Assembly (NCBI RefSeq): GCF_000379105.1
Contig: NZ_KB900609.1
Span: 188,181 to 252,180, forward strand
From: Methylobacterium sp. WSM2598
Lineage (GTDB): Bacteria > Pseudomonadota > Alphaproteobacteria > Rhizobiales > Beijerinckiaceae
Reading direction: 5' to 3'
DNA length: 64,000 nucleotides
Shown here: positions 36,513-46,205 of the stretch, in pieces
Numbering within the stretch: the stretch's first letter is position 1
How the letters are laid out: every line of letters starts with the position of its first letter
Translations under genes and position numbers: made by a program
Notes under the pieces: generated by a model
The model's database searches: none
Told to the model about the DNA's origin: nothing
Seen by the model: the letters and a program-made list of their open reading frames with translations, nothing else

Positions 36513-37556
36513 TTACTCCGACGGCGCGTCGGCCTGGGCCTTGGGCGGGAACAGGTCCGTGCCGCCCTCGGCCCCGTCCTGCGGCGCCCCCTCGTAGCGG
36601 GTGCGGCGGCGGCGGCGCGGGCGGGCGGGGGCGTCGCCGGCTTCCGAGGCGGGCGCCTGCGGTGCCTCGTCGCCCGGCGCCGCCGCGACCGGGGCGGGCG
36701 CCGGGGCCGGGCGGACCGGGTTGGTCAGGAAGGCCGGAAGCCCGGTCTCCTCGGCCGCCGGCGGATCCTGACGCGGATCCTGGCGCATCTCCTCGCGCCG
36801 CGGGCGCTCGGGCCGCTCGCGGCGTCCGCCCTCCGGCCGGGGCGCGTCGCCCTGCCGGGGCCCGTCGCGGTAACCGTCCTGGCGCGGCTCGCCGCGGAAT
36901 TCCTGGCGCGGCTCGCCCTGCCTGTCGGGCCGGTCCTGCCGGTCCTGGCGCTCCGGCCGGTCCTGGCGCTCCGGCCGGTCCTGGCGCTCGGGCCGGTCCT
37001 GGCGCTCCGGCCGGTCCTGGCGCTCGTAGCGTTCCGGACGGTCCTGGCGCTGCGGCCGCTCGCGGTTCTGGAAGCGGTCGCGGCGATCCGGCTGCCGGTC
37101 GAAGCGCCCGGCGCGGTCGTCGCGGGCCTCGTAGGGCTGCGGCTGCTGGCCGGGATCGACGTACTCGTCGGCGTGGCCGTAGCCGTTCTGGGCGTAGCCG
37201 TTCGGCCCGCGCATCTCGGGACCGGCCGGGTAGCCGTTCGCCTGGGGCGAGTCGTCGTCGCCCTCGTCGTCCTCGTCGAAGGGCTGGCGGAAGCCGCCGA
37301 ATTGCTGCCGGTACTGCTCGTTCGCGGCGGCGATGATGCGGTGGTAATGCTCGCCGTGCTGGAAGTAGTTCTCCGCCATCACCGGATCGCCGTTGGCCTG
37401 CGCGTCGCGCGCGAGCTGGGCGTACTTCTCGGCGATGTGCTGGGCCGTGCCGCGGATCTTGACGTCGGGACCGTTGGATTCGTAGGCCCGGGTGAGCGGA
37501 TTCGGGCCTTTGTTGCGGTTGCGGCCACGCATACGCCGGTTCTGGTTTGGTCTCAT
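36513..37556 (-). CDS. DUF4167 domain-containing protein
   Basis: 347 aa from the ATG at 37554-37556 (MRPNQNRRMRGRNRNKGPNPLT), the conserved start of the family; an upstream TTG is less likely. Residues about 1-95 are the DUF4167 domain (SNGPDVKIRGTAQHIAEKYAQLARDAQANGDPV, NYFQHGEHYHRII). The remainder is low-complexity and basic: DRPERQ repeats in the middle, Pro/Ala linker, then RPRRRRRTRYEG near the end. Found downstream of prmC in many Rhizobiales; an RNA-associated role is suspected from the Arg-rich tail but not shown. Confidence 0.88.
   Translation of the reverse strand: MRPNQNRRMRGRNRNKGPNPLTRAYESNGPDVKIRGTAQHIAEKYAQLARDAQANGDPVMAENYFQHGEHYHRIIAAANEQYRQQFGGFRQPFDEDDEGDDDSPQANGYPAGPEMRGPNGYAQNGYGHADEYVDPGQQPQPYEARDDRAGRFDRQPDRRDRFQNRERPQRQDRPERYERQDRPERQDRPERQDRPERQDRPERQDRQDRPDRQGEPRQEFRGEPRQDGYRDGPRQGDAPRPEGGRRERPERPRREEMRQDPRQDPPAAEETGLPAFLTNPVRPAPAPAPVAAAPGDEAPQAPASEAGDAPARPRRRRRTRYEGAPQDGAEGGTDLFPPKAQADAPSE
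36941..37030 (-). repeat. Five tandem 18-bp units inside the DUF4167 gene
   Basis: The unit GGTCCTGGCGCTCCGGCC recurs at 36941, 36959, 36977, 36995 and, with changed end, 37013, coding for the hexapeptide RPERQD on the minus strand. Units differ by at most a few bases, so copy number probably varies between strains by slippage. Confidence 0.9.
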
Positions 37557-37913
37557 CGGTCTCGACTGACCCTCGTTCGACGACAACTCAAGGGGACTCG
37601 ACTGAGCGATCGGTCCGTCTGCGGTGATCCGGCCAGGCCAGGAGCCCGTCCGCGATCCCGCGACGATGTCCGTCGTTCACTGCACATCCGCGGGCTCACG
37701 CAGGTTTGGGTCGCCCAGCGATTGTCAGATACGGACCACCGAACCGGACCGCTTCGTGCCCCTTGGTCTGTCCGGTGGGGAAGATCGTCCAAGGTCCGCG
37801 CCTGGAGAAGAGGTCTCACCTTTGCCAGGCTGGCTTACCGGACCATTCGCGATCTGCGCGAGGACGTTAGCGGGTTCGGCCGCGGGAGCCAAGCGAAATC
37901 AGAGGCAACGGCA
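37557..37913. other. 357-bp gap upstream of DUF4167
   Basis: No credible gene on either strand; the open frames here have no homology-like pattern and no ribosome sites. It must contain the DUF4167 promoter and the end of the prmC transcript. Base composition is noticeably less GC-rich than the flanking genes. No strong hairpin was seen. Confidence 0.4.
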
Positions 37914-38797
37914 TCAGGAACCAGAGGAATCCGGTTCGCGTGCCAGCAATGCGGCCCGCGGATGGCCTGCGAGGTCGCGCCGGACGACCACGACCCGCAA
38001 TCCCGCAGCCTCCGCCAAGTGACGCAGCGCCTCCTCCTGATCGTAGCCGATCTCCACGACCAGATGTCCCCCCGGGGCCAGGAAGTCCGCCGCCTGCGCG
38101 AGAATGACGCGGTAGCAGTCAAGTCCATCGGCGCCGCCGTCGAGGGCGAGGCGGGGATCGTGGTCGCGCACCTCGGGGGCGAGGCCCGGGATGAGGTTCG
38201 CGGCGATGTAGGGCGGATTCGCGACCGCGACGTCGAATCGGCCGGCCAGGGCGGCGGCCCAGTCGCCCCGCAGCCAGGCCGCGCGGGCCCCGACGCCGTT
38301 CCGGGCGGCATTGGCCCGCGCGGTGCGGAGGGCTTCGAGGGAGAGGTCGATTCCGACGCCCTCCGCGCGCGGCCACTCGCTGAGGAGCGCCACGAGGAGG
38401 CAGCCCGAGCCGGTGCCGAGGTCGAGGAGGCGCAGGGCCGCGTCTCGGGGATGGCCGAGGTCCAGGGCCGCCTCGACCAGGGTCTCGGTGTCCGGCCGCG
38501 GCACCAGGGTGTCCGGGGAGAGGCGGAAGGGCAGGCCCCAGAATTCCCAGGCGCCGAGGATCCGGGCCACCGGCTCGCCCGAGGCCCGCCGCCGCAGGGC
38601 CGCCGACAGGCTGCGCGCCTGCGCCTCGTCGAGGGGCCCATCCGCGCCCAGGAGGAGGTCGACCCGGCTCACGCCCAGGGTCTCGGTCAGGATCAGGCGC
38701 GCGTCGAGGGCGGCGGTCGCGATCCCGCACCCGGCGAGGTAGGCGCTCGCCCGACCGAGCGCGGCGGAGAGGCCGAGGCCGCCCGGCACCGGCTCGC

Positions 38798-38801
<4 letters not shown>
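37914..38801 (-). CDS. prmC: Peptide chain release factor N5-glutamine methyltransferase
   Basis: 295 aa. It methylates the GGQ glutamine of release factors using SAM. The N-terminal helical domain ([29 protein letters not shown]) precedes the Rossmann methyltransferase with [20 protein letters not shown] (motif I) and the substrate motif VANPPYIAA. It starts at GTG 38799-38801, overlapping the prfA stop by 4 bp (GTGA), so the enzyme is coupled to its substrate's gene. Confidence 0.95.
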
Positions 38802-39877
<1,076 letters not shown>

Positions 39878-40027
39878 CGCCGGGGATATGGGCTCGATCC
39901 GGGCCGGATTCAGCCGGCAGCGGCCGCTTGCGCCGAAGCGCGGACCGCAGGCGTATAGCAGGTCTGCGCCGGCTGACGAGGCGGCGCAGGGGGGAGGAGC
40001 CTTGCACTTTCCGCGGAGCGCCGGGCC

Positions 40028-42289
40028 TCAGACCGGGATGCCATGCGCCTCCGCGTAGGCGGCGAGGGCCGGCCGCAGGGAGGTGCCGTTGCCGGTGCGG
40101 GCGATCTCCGCCCGCAGGAAGGCGCCGACCTCGGCCGCGTTGACGTTCAGCACCATCGCCTTCACGGGCCCGATCGAGGCCGGCGACATCGAGAGCGCCC
40201 GGTAGCCGAGGCCGATCAGCGCCAGCGCCTCCAGGGGGCGGCCGCCGATCTCGCCGCAGACCGTGACCGGGGTCCCGGCCGCGTCCGCCCGCTCGGCGAT
40301 GAGCCCGAAGGCGCGCAGGGCCGCCGCGCAGAGCGGGTCGAAGCGGTTGGCGACCTGCCGGTTCTCGCGGTCCACCGCGAACAGGAACTGCATCAGGTCG
40401 TTCGAGCCCACCGAGAGGAAGTCGGCGGCGGCCGCGATCTCGTCCATCTGGAACAGGAGCGAGGGCACCTCGACCATGACGCCGAGCCGGCACTCGGAGG
40501 GGAGCGCGTGGCCGTGGCGGGAGAGGTGGGCCTTCTCGCGCTCGACGATCGCCTTGGCGCGCACGAACTCGTCCACGGTCGCGACCATCGGGAACATGAT
40601 CTTGAGGGGCCGCCCGCCCGCCGCCTTGAGCAGGGCGCGCAGCTGCATGCGCAGCAGGCCGGGCCGGTCGAGGCCGATGCGGATCGCCCGCCAGCCCAGC
40701 GCCGGGTTCTCCTCCTCGGGCCCCTTCATGTAGGGCAGGATCTTGTCGCCGCCGATGTCGAGGGTGCGGATGGTGACCGGCAGGTCGCCCGCCGCGGCGT
40801 AGACCGCCTCGTAGAGGCTCTGCTGCTCGGCCGCCGAGGGCATGCGCTCGGCCACCATGAATTGCAGCTCGGTGCGGAACAGCCCGACGCCCTGCGCCCC
40901 GGTCTCCTGCAGATGCGACATGTCGACCAGGAGGCCGGCATTGAGCTGCAGGGCGACCTCGACGCCGTCGCGGGTCACCGAGGGCAGGTCGCGCAGGGCG
41001 CGGTACTGCTCCTGGCGGCGGGCGCGCAGCCGCGCCTTCTCCCCGTAGGCCGCCTCCACCTCCGGGCCGGGGCGGATCTGCACCTCGCCCGCGCCGCCAT
41101 CGACGATGATCGCGTCGCCCGCCTCGACGAGCGCGGTGGCGTTGGCGACCTCGCCCACCGCCGGGATGCCGAGCGCGCGCGCCACGATGGCGATGTGGCT
41201 GGTCGGCCCGCCCTCCTCCAGGACCACGCCGCGCAGCCGCGCCCGGTCGTAGTCGAGCAGGGCGGCCGGGCCCATGGAGCGGGCGACCAGGATCGCGTTC
41301 TCGGGCAGCGAGCCCTGGGCGGTGCCCTGGCTGCCGACGAGCTGGCGCAGCAGCCGGTTGGCGAGGTCGTCGAGGTCGTGCAGGCGCTCGCGCAGGTAGG
41401 GGTCGCTCTGGCGCAGCATGCGGGCGCGGTTGTCGGACTGGACCCGCTCCACCGCCGCCTCGGCGGTGAGGCCCGAGAGCACCGCCTCGCGCATGCGCCG
41501 CAGCCAGCCCTGGTCGTGGGCGAACATCCGGACCGTCTCCAGCACCTCGCGGTGCTCGCCCGCCCCGGCCACGTCCCCGCGCTCGACGAGGTCGTCGATG
41601 GCCGAGCGCACCTCGGCGATCGCCGCGTCGAGGCGGGCGACCTCGCGCTCGACGTTCTCGGCGATCAGGTTCTTCACCACGATGCGCGGCTCGTGCAGGA
41701 CCACGTGGCCGAGCCCGACGCCGTCCGCCAGCGCGACGCCGGACTGGCTCAGCGCCCGGCGCGAGGCGCTGACCGTGCCGGGCGAGAGGGCCTGCAGCTC
41801 CCCGGAGGCGAGCATCTCGGCGAGCACCATCGCGGTGGTCTGGAGGGCCTCGATCTCCTCCTCGGAATAGACCCGGTAGGTCCGGTTCTGGACCACCAGC
41901 ACGCCCATCGTGTTGCCGGCGCGCAGGAGCGGCACGCCCAGGAAGGCGTGGTAGATCTCCTCGCCGGTCTCGGGCCGGTACGAGAAGGCCGGGTGCGACT
42001 GGGCGTCCGAGAGCGAGAGCGGCTCGGCCGTGGCGGCGATCAGGCCGACCAGGCCCTCGCCGGCCCGCATCTTGGTGAGGTGGACCGCCTCGCGGTTGAG
42101 GCCCTCGGTGGCGAAGAGCTCCAGCATGCCGTCGTCGCGCAGCACGTAGACCGAGCAGACCTCGGCCACCATGTTGGCGGCGATGATCACGACGATGCGG
42201 TCGAGGCGCGCCTGGGCGCTGACCGGCTCCGCCATGGCTTCACGGAGGCGGCGCAGAAGCAGGCGCGGGCCTCCAGGCGCAGCGGGCAT
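40028..42289 (-). CDS. ptsP: Phosphoenolpyruvate-protein phosphotransferase PtsP (EI-Ntr)
   Basis: 753 aa from the ATG at 42287-42289. An N-terminal GAF domain (residues about 20-165, SVYVLRDDGMLELFATEGL) is followed by the EI helical domain and the phospho-histidine loop GGPTSHIAIVARALGIPAVG. The PEP-binding TIM barrel (GLFRTELQFMV, GPVKAMVLN, VCGEIGG) closes it. It feeds phosphate from PEP into the nitrogen PTS (NPr, EIIA-Ntr). Adjacent to lysC upstream, the usual order in Rhizobiales. Confidence 0.95.
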   Translation of the reverse strand: MPAAPGGPRLLLRRLREAMAEPVSAQARLDRIVVIIAANMVAEVCSVYVLRDDGMLELFATEGLNREAVHLTKMRAGEGLVGLIAATAEPLSLSDAQSHPAFSYRPETGEEIYHAFLGVPLLRAGNTMGVLVVQNRTYRVYSEEEIEALQTTAMVLAEMLASGELQALSPGTVSASRRALSQSGVALADGVGLGHVVLHEPRIVVKNLIAENVEREVARLDAAIAEVRSAIDDLVERGDVAGAGEHREVLETVRMFAHDQGWLRRMREAVLSGLTAEAAVERVQSDNRARMLRQSDPYLRERLHDLDDLANRLLRQLVGSQGTAQGSLPENAILVARSMGPAALLDYDRARLRGVVLEEGGPTSHIAIVARALGIPAVGEVANATALVEAGDAIIVDGGAGEVQIRPGPEVEAAYGEKARLRARRQEQYRALRDLPSVTRDGVEVALQLNAGLLVDMSHLQETGAQGVGLFRTELQFMVAERMPSAAEQQSLYEAVYAAAGDLPVTIRTLDIGGDKILPYMKGPEEENPALGWRAIRIGLDRPGLLRMQLRALLKAAGGRPLKIMFPMVATVDEFVRAKAIVEREKAHLSRHGHALPSECRLGVMVEVPSLLFQMDEIAAAADFLSVGSNDLMQFLFAVDRENRQVANRFDPLCAAALRAFGLIAERADAAGTPVTVCGEIGGRPLEALALIGLGYRALSMSPASIGPVKAMVLNVNAAEVGAFLRAEIARTGNGTSLRPALAAYAEAHGIPV

Positions 42290-42461
42290 CGTCTCGACTT
42301 CCACCCCTTGAGCGGGCCTGGCCCGGTGCAGTGCAACCGGAAGACGCCGGCGCGAGCGGTGCGGCCGGACCGGCCCTGTCACGGCCGTATAGCGAGTCCC
42401 GCGCCCGCCGGGCAAGCGCCGCGTCCCCGCGGCGGCCCGGTTCGGGCGAAAGTCGCAGGGG

Positions 42462-43697
42462 TCAGGCGCGATCGAGGCCGTAGAGCGCGTGCAGGGTGCG
42501 CACCGCCAGCTCCGTGTAGGCGGCGTCGATCAGCACCGAGAACTTGATCTCCGAGGTGGTGATCGCCCGGATGTTGATGCCCTTGTCGGCCAGCGCCCGG
42601 AAGGCCTTGGCGGCGACGCCGGCGTGGCTGCGCATGCCGACGCCGATCGCCGAGATCTTCACCACGTCGGTGGCGCCCTCGATGCGCTCGAACTCGATCG
42701 TTCCGGCCTGCGCGTCGAGGATCGCCCGCGCCCGCTCGTAATCGCCCGCCGGCACCGTGAAGGTCATGTCGGTGGTCGCGCCGTCGCCCGACACGACCTG
42801 GATGATCATGTCGACGTTGATGTTGGCGTCGGCGAGCGGGCCGAAGATGGCGGCCGCGATGCCGGGCTTGTCCTTCACCCGGCGGAGCGTGATCTGGGCC
42901 TCGTCCTTCGAGAAGGCGATGCCCGTGATGATCTGCTGTTCCACGATGTCGTCCTCGTCGCAGATGAGGGTGCCGGGGCGGGCGTCGTCGGGGTCGTCGA
43001 AGGAGGAGCGGACGGTGGTCGGTACCCGGTGCACCATGGCCAGCTCGACCGAGCGCACCTGCAGCACCTTGGCCCCCAGGGAGGCCATCTCCAGCATCTC
43101 CTCGAAGGCGACGCGCTCGAGCCGCCGCGCCTTCGGCACGACCCGCGGATCGGTGGTGTAGACCCCGTCCACATCCGTGTAGATGTCGCAGCGCTCGGCC
43201 CCGATCGCCGCCGCCACCGCGACCGCGCTGGTGTCCGAGCCGCCGCGGCCGAGGGTGGTCAGGCGACCGCTCTCCGGATGGATGCCCTGGAAGCCGGCGA
43301 TCACCGCGACCTCGCCATGCCGGAAGCCGGCATCGAGCCGGGCGCCGTCGATCCGGGCGATCCGGGCCGAGCCGTGCTGGTCGGAGGTCTCGATCGGGAT
43401 CTGCCAGCCCTGCCACGAGCGGGCCGGGATGCCCATCTGGGCGAGCACGATGGCGAGGAGGCCCGAGGTGACCTGCTCGCCCGAGGCCACGACGGCGTCG
43501 TACTCGGACTGGGGGTAGAGCGGCGAGGCGTCCTTGCACCAGGCCACGAGCTCGTTGGTCTTGCCGGCCATCGCCGAGACCACGACCGCCACCTCGTAGC
43601 CCGCCCGCACCTCGCGGGCGACGTGGCGTGCGACGTTGCGGATGCGGTCGACCGTGGCGACGGACGTGCCGCCGAACTTCATCACCAGGCGGGGCAT
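42462..43697 (-). CDS. lysC: Aspartate kinase
   Basis: 411 aa from the ATG of MPRLVMKFGGTSVATVDRI; the ORF extends 3 codons further upstream. The kinase domain contains KFGGTS, VASGEQVTSGLLAIVLA, TLGRGGSDTSAVAVAAAIGA and YTDVDGVYTTDPR. Two C-terminal ACT domains (ITGIAFSKDEAQITLRRV; ISAIGVGMRSHAGVAAKAF) provide feedback by lysine/threonine. It starts the lysine/threonine/methionine branch from aspartate. Confidence 0.96.
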   Translation of the reverse strand: MPRLVMKFGGTSVATVDRIRNVARHVAREVRAGYEVAVVVSAMAGKTNELVAWCKDASPLYPQSEYDAVVASGEQVTSGLLAIVLAQMGIPARSWQGWQIPIETSDQHGSARIARIDGARLDAGFRHGEVAVIAGFQGIHPESGRLTTLGRGGSDTSAVAVAAAIGAERCDIYTDVDGVYTTDPRVVPKARRLERVAFEEMLEMASLGAKVLQVRSVELAMVHRVPTTVRSSFDDPDDARPGTLICDEDDIVEQQIITGIAFSKDEAQITLRRVKDKPGIAAAIFGPLADANINVDMIIQVVSGDGATTDMTFTVPAGDYERARAILDAQAGTIEFERIEGATDVVKISAIGVGMRSHAGVAAKAFRALADKGINIRAITTSEIKFSVLIDAAYTELAVRTLHALYGLDRA

Positions 43698-43892
43698 GGG
43701 ACCCAAGGACGGTTGCCGGGGCGGGCGGCGCGGGGCCGCCGCGGAATTCCGGGGCCGGTAAACGCGGGGGCAGACCCTGTCAATGCGGCGGGCCGCGAAA
43801 GCGGCAGGGCGGCGGACCGCGAAGGCGGCCGGGTCACGCCCCCGTCACCGGGCCGGCTTAGATGCGGCATGCCCCCGCGGGAGAGACACGCG

Positions 43893-45248
43893 ATGCCGCT
43901 TCGACCCCTTCGATCCGCCCTGCGGCGCCTCTGCGGCGCCGGCCTCCTGGTTCCGCTCGGCCTCGGCCTGGCCTCGGCCGCCGAGCTCCCGACCCTCGAC
44001 AGCCGCCCGCCCCTGGTGATCGGCCATCGCGGCCTGCCGGGCCTGGTGCCGGAGGAGACCGCCCCCTCCTACGAACTCGCCGCCCATCTGGGAGTGGACG
44101 CCTTCGAGGAGGATCTGCACCTCACCAAGGATTGCGTGCTCGTCGTGCGGCACAATCCCTGGCTCGGCGACAACACCGACATCGCCGAGGTCGCCCGCAC
44201 CAACCCGGAGGTGGCGCGCCGCCGCCGCACCGTGCCCGGCCGCCTCGTCAGGGTGGCGTGGCCGGCGCGGCCGGATTCCGGCCCGGAGACCTACCTCACC
44301 GACCTCAACGACCCGGCCGATCCGACCTCGGTGCTGCGCTCCCTCGTGGTCGACGGGGAGGACCATACCGGGGATTGGTCGATCACCGACTTCACCCTGG
44401 CGGAACTGAAGGCCTGGATCGGCGGCACGACCTACGATGCCCGCACCGAGCGCCCCAAGACCCTGAACGGCAAGTTCCCGATCCTCAGCTTCCAGGAGAT
44501 CATCGATCTCGCCAGGGCCGAGAGCGCCCGCACCGGCCGCGCGATCGCGGTCTATCCCGAGACCAAGAACCCGACCTGGAACAACGCCCAGGCCCGGGCC
44601 AACGGCTGCCCGGGCGAGCGCCCGCTCGAGGATGCGCTCCTGCGGATCGTGGAGGCGAACGGCCTCAACGCCAAGACGGCGCCGCTCTTCGTGCAGAGCT
44701 TCGAGCCCAGCAGCCTGAAGTACTTGGCCGCGCACGGGCTCAAGGCCCGGGTGGTTCAGCTCATCGACGGCGACGGCGTCGACCTGCGCACCGGCGCGGT
44801 CACCTACGCGAGCATCACGGAGGGCCGGCCCTACGACTGGACCCTCGCGGGCGACCCGCGCTGGTTCGGCGCCATGCTGAGCCCGGCCGGCCTCGCCGAG
44901 ATCCGCACCTACGCGGACGGGATCGGCCCCTGGAAGCCGCAGGTGCTGCCGCTGCGGATCGCGCCCTGGCCGGAGCGCAACCCGGACGGCACGCCCTTCA
45001 AGGGCGCGACGCCGCAGGCGCGGCTCCTCGCCCCGACCTCCCTGATCGCGGACGCGCACGCGGCCGGCCTGTTCGTCCACGTCTTCACCTTCCGCAACGA
45101 GGCCAAGTACCTGGCGGCGGATTTCGGCGGCGACCCGGCGGCGGAGTACCTCGCCTTCTACCGGCTCGGGGTCGACGGGGTGTTCACCGACTTCACCCAC
45201 ACGGCCGTGGCGGCCCGCGCGGCCTTCCTGGGCCGGTCCGGGCACTGA
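43893..45248 (+). CDS. Periplasmic glycerophosphodiester phosphodiesterase (GlpQ-like)
   Basis: 451 aa. A signal peptide (LRRLCGAGLLVPLGLGLASA) is followed by the GDPD TIM barrel: IGHRGLPGLVPEETAPSYELA with the catalytic His-Arg, then GVDAFEEDLHLTKDCVLVVRHNPWL with metal-binding Glu/Asp and second His, AVYPETKNP, and GVDGVFTDFTHTAV at the end. It hydrolyses deacylated phospholipids to glycerol 3-phosphate plus alcohol, or teichoic-like substrates. About 100 residues longer than E. coli GlpQ, mainly in the loop after the second His (residues about 105-165). Confidence 0.9.
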   Translation: MPLRPLRSALRRLCGAGLLVPLGLGLASAAELPTLDSRPPLVIGHRGLPGLVPEETAPSYELAAHLGVDAFEEDLHLTKDCVLVVRHNPWLGDNTDIAEVARTNPEVARRRRTVPGRLVRVAWPARPDSGPETYLTDLNDPADPTSVLRSLVVDGEDHTGDWSITDFTLAELKAWIGGTTYDARTERPKTLNGKFPILSFQEIIDLARAESARTGRAIAVYPETKNPTWNNAQARANGCPGERPLEDALLRIVEANGLNAKTAPLFVQSFEPSSLKYLAAHGLKARVVQLIDGDGVDLRTGAVTYASITEGRPYDWTLAGDPRWFGAMLSPAGLAEIRTYADGIGPWKPQVLPLRIAPWPERNPDGTPFKGATPQARLLAPTSLIADAHAAGLFVHVFTFRNEAKYLAADFGGDPAAEYLAFYRLGVDGVFTDFTHTAVAARAAFLGRSGH

Positions 45249-45256
45249 GCCGGGCC

Positions 45257-45288
45257 GGGGCCGCGCGGCGCCGTTGGTGCGCGGCCCC
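45257..45288 (+). terminator. Terminator of the phosphodiesterase gene
   Basis: GGGGCCGCGC and GCGCGGCCCC form a perfect 10-bp stem with a 12-nt loop 9 bp past the stop codon. A smaller imperfect hairpin (GCAGAACGGC / GCCATTCTGC, 45300-45324) follows. Confidence 0.6.
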
Positions 45289-45340
45289 CGATGCGCTGAG
45301 CAGAACGGCATCGGGCCATTCTGCTTGGTCGCTTGTGTCC

Positions 45341-45387
45341 GCATCATTTTTCGCCGCCGAACCGGTGACCCCTTCGGCGAATGATGC
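45341..45387 (+). other. Stem-loop in the ubiG upstream region
   Basis: GCATCATT...TCGCCG (with a 3-T bulge) pairs with CGGCGAATGATGC, giving a 13-bp interrupted stem. It ends 38 bp before the ubiG start and lies in an unusually AT-rich patch. It could be a 5'-leader structure or a third terminator stem; no riboswitch class is recognised. Confidence 0.35.
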
Positions 45388-45424
45388 TTAGGTCGAGGCG
45401 GATGCCGCCTGGAGCCTGCCGCGC

Positions 45425-46174
45425 ATGAGCGCACCGACCGGACCCTCGATCGACGCCAGGGAAGTCGCCCGCTTCGAGCGCATCGCCGCGACGTGGTGGG
45501 ACGAGGCGGGGCCGATGCGGGTGCTGCACCGCTTCAACCCGGTGCGCCTCGCCTATATCCGCGACGCGGCGTGCCGGCACCACGGCCGCGACCCGCTCGG
45601 CCCCGAGCCCCTGGCGGGCCTCACCCTGGTCGATATCGGCTGCGGCGGCGGTGTGCTGTCGGAGCCGCTGGCGCGGCTCGGCGCCCGCGTCACCGGGCTC
45701 GACCCCGCGCCGACCAACATCCGGGTGGCCAAGGCCCATGCCGAGGAGGCCGGCGTGCCGGTCGATTACCGGCCCCAGACCATCGAATCCGTCGTCGCGG
45801 CGGGCGAGCGCTTCGACCTCGTCGTGGCGATGGAGGTGGTGGAGCACGTCGCCGACATGGCCTCCTTCGTGCGCACGGCCTGTGCGGCGGTGCGCCCCGG
45901 GGGGCTGTTCTTCGCCGCCACCATCAACCGCACGATGCGCTCCTTCGCCCTGGCGATCGTGGGCGCCGAGTACGTGCTCGGCTGGCTGCCGCGCGGCACC
46001 CACGATTGGGAGAAGTTCGTCACGCCCGAGGAGCTCGCCCGGGCGGTGGAGAGCGGTGGCCTCGTGGTCGCGGACACGACCGGGGTGGTCTACCATCCCC
46101 TGAGCGGACGCTGGTCGGCCGCCCGCGACACCGCGGTGAACTACATGATCACGGCGGAGCGCCCCGCCGCCTGA
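45425..46174 (+). CDS. ubiG: Bifunctional 2-polyprenyl-6-hydroxyphenol methylase / 3-demethylubiquinol 3-O-methyltransferase
   Basis: 249 aa SAM-dependent enzyme performing both O-methylations of ubiquinone. The family start FERIAATWWDEAGPMRVLHRFNPVRLAYI is present, then motif I LVDIGCGGGVLSEPLARLGARVTGLDPA, and HVADMASFVRTACAAVRPGG. Divergence from lysC, with a phosphodiesterase gene between, matches the Rhizobiales neighbourhood lysC-ubiG. Confidence 0.95.
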   Translation: MSAPTGPSIDAREVARFERIAATWWDEAGPMRVLHRFNPVRLAYIRDAACRHHGRDPLGPEPLAGLTLVDIGCGGGVLSEPLARLGARVTGLDPAPTNIRVAKAHAEEAGVPVDYRPQTIESVVAAGERFDLVVAMEVVEHVADMASFVRTACAAVRPGGLFFAATINRTMRSFALAIVGAEYVLGWLPRGTHDWEKFVTPEELARAVESGGLVVADTTGVVYHPLSGRWSAARDTAVNYMITAERPAA

Positions 46175-46205
46175 GGGCGCGCGAGGGGGCCATCGGCGAG
46201 GTGCC

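Noticed and set aside
36941..37030. Short regular repeats that could be taken for CRISPR
   Set aside because: Units are contiguous 18-mers without spacers and encode RPERQD in frame within a protein.
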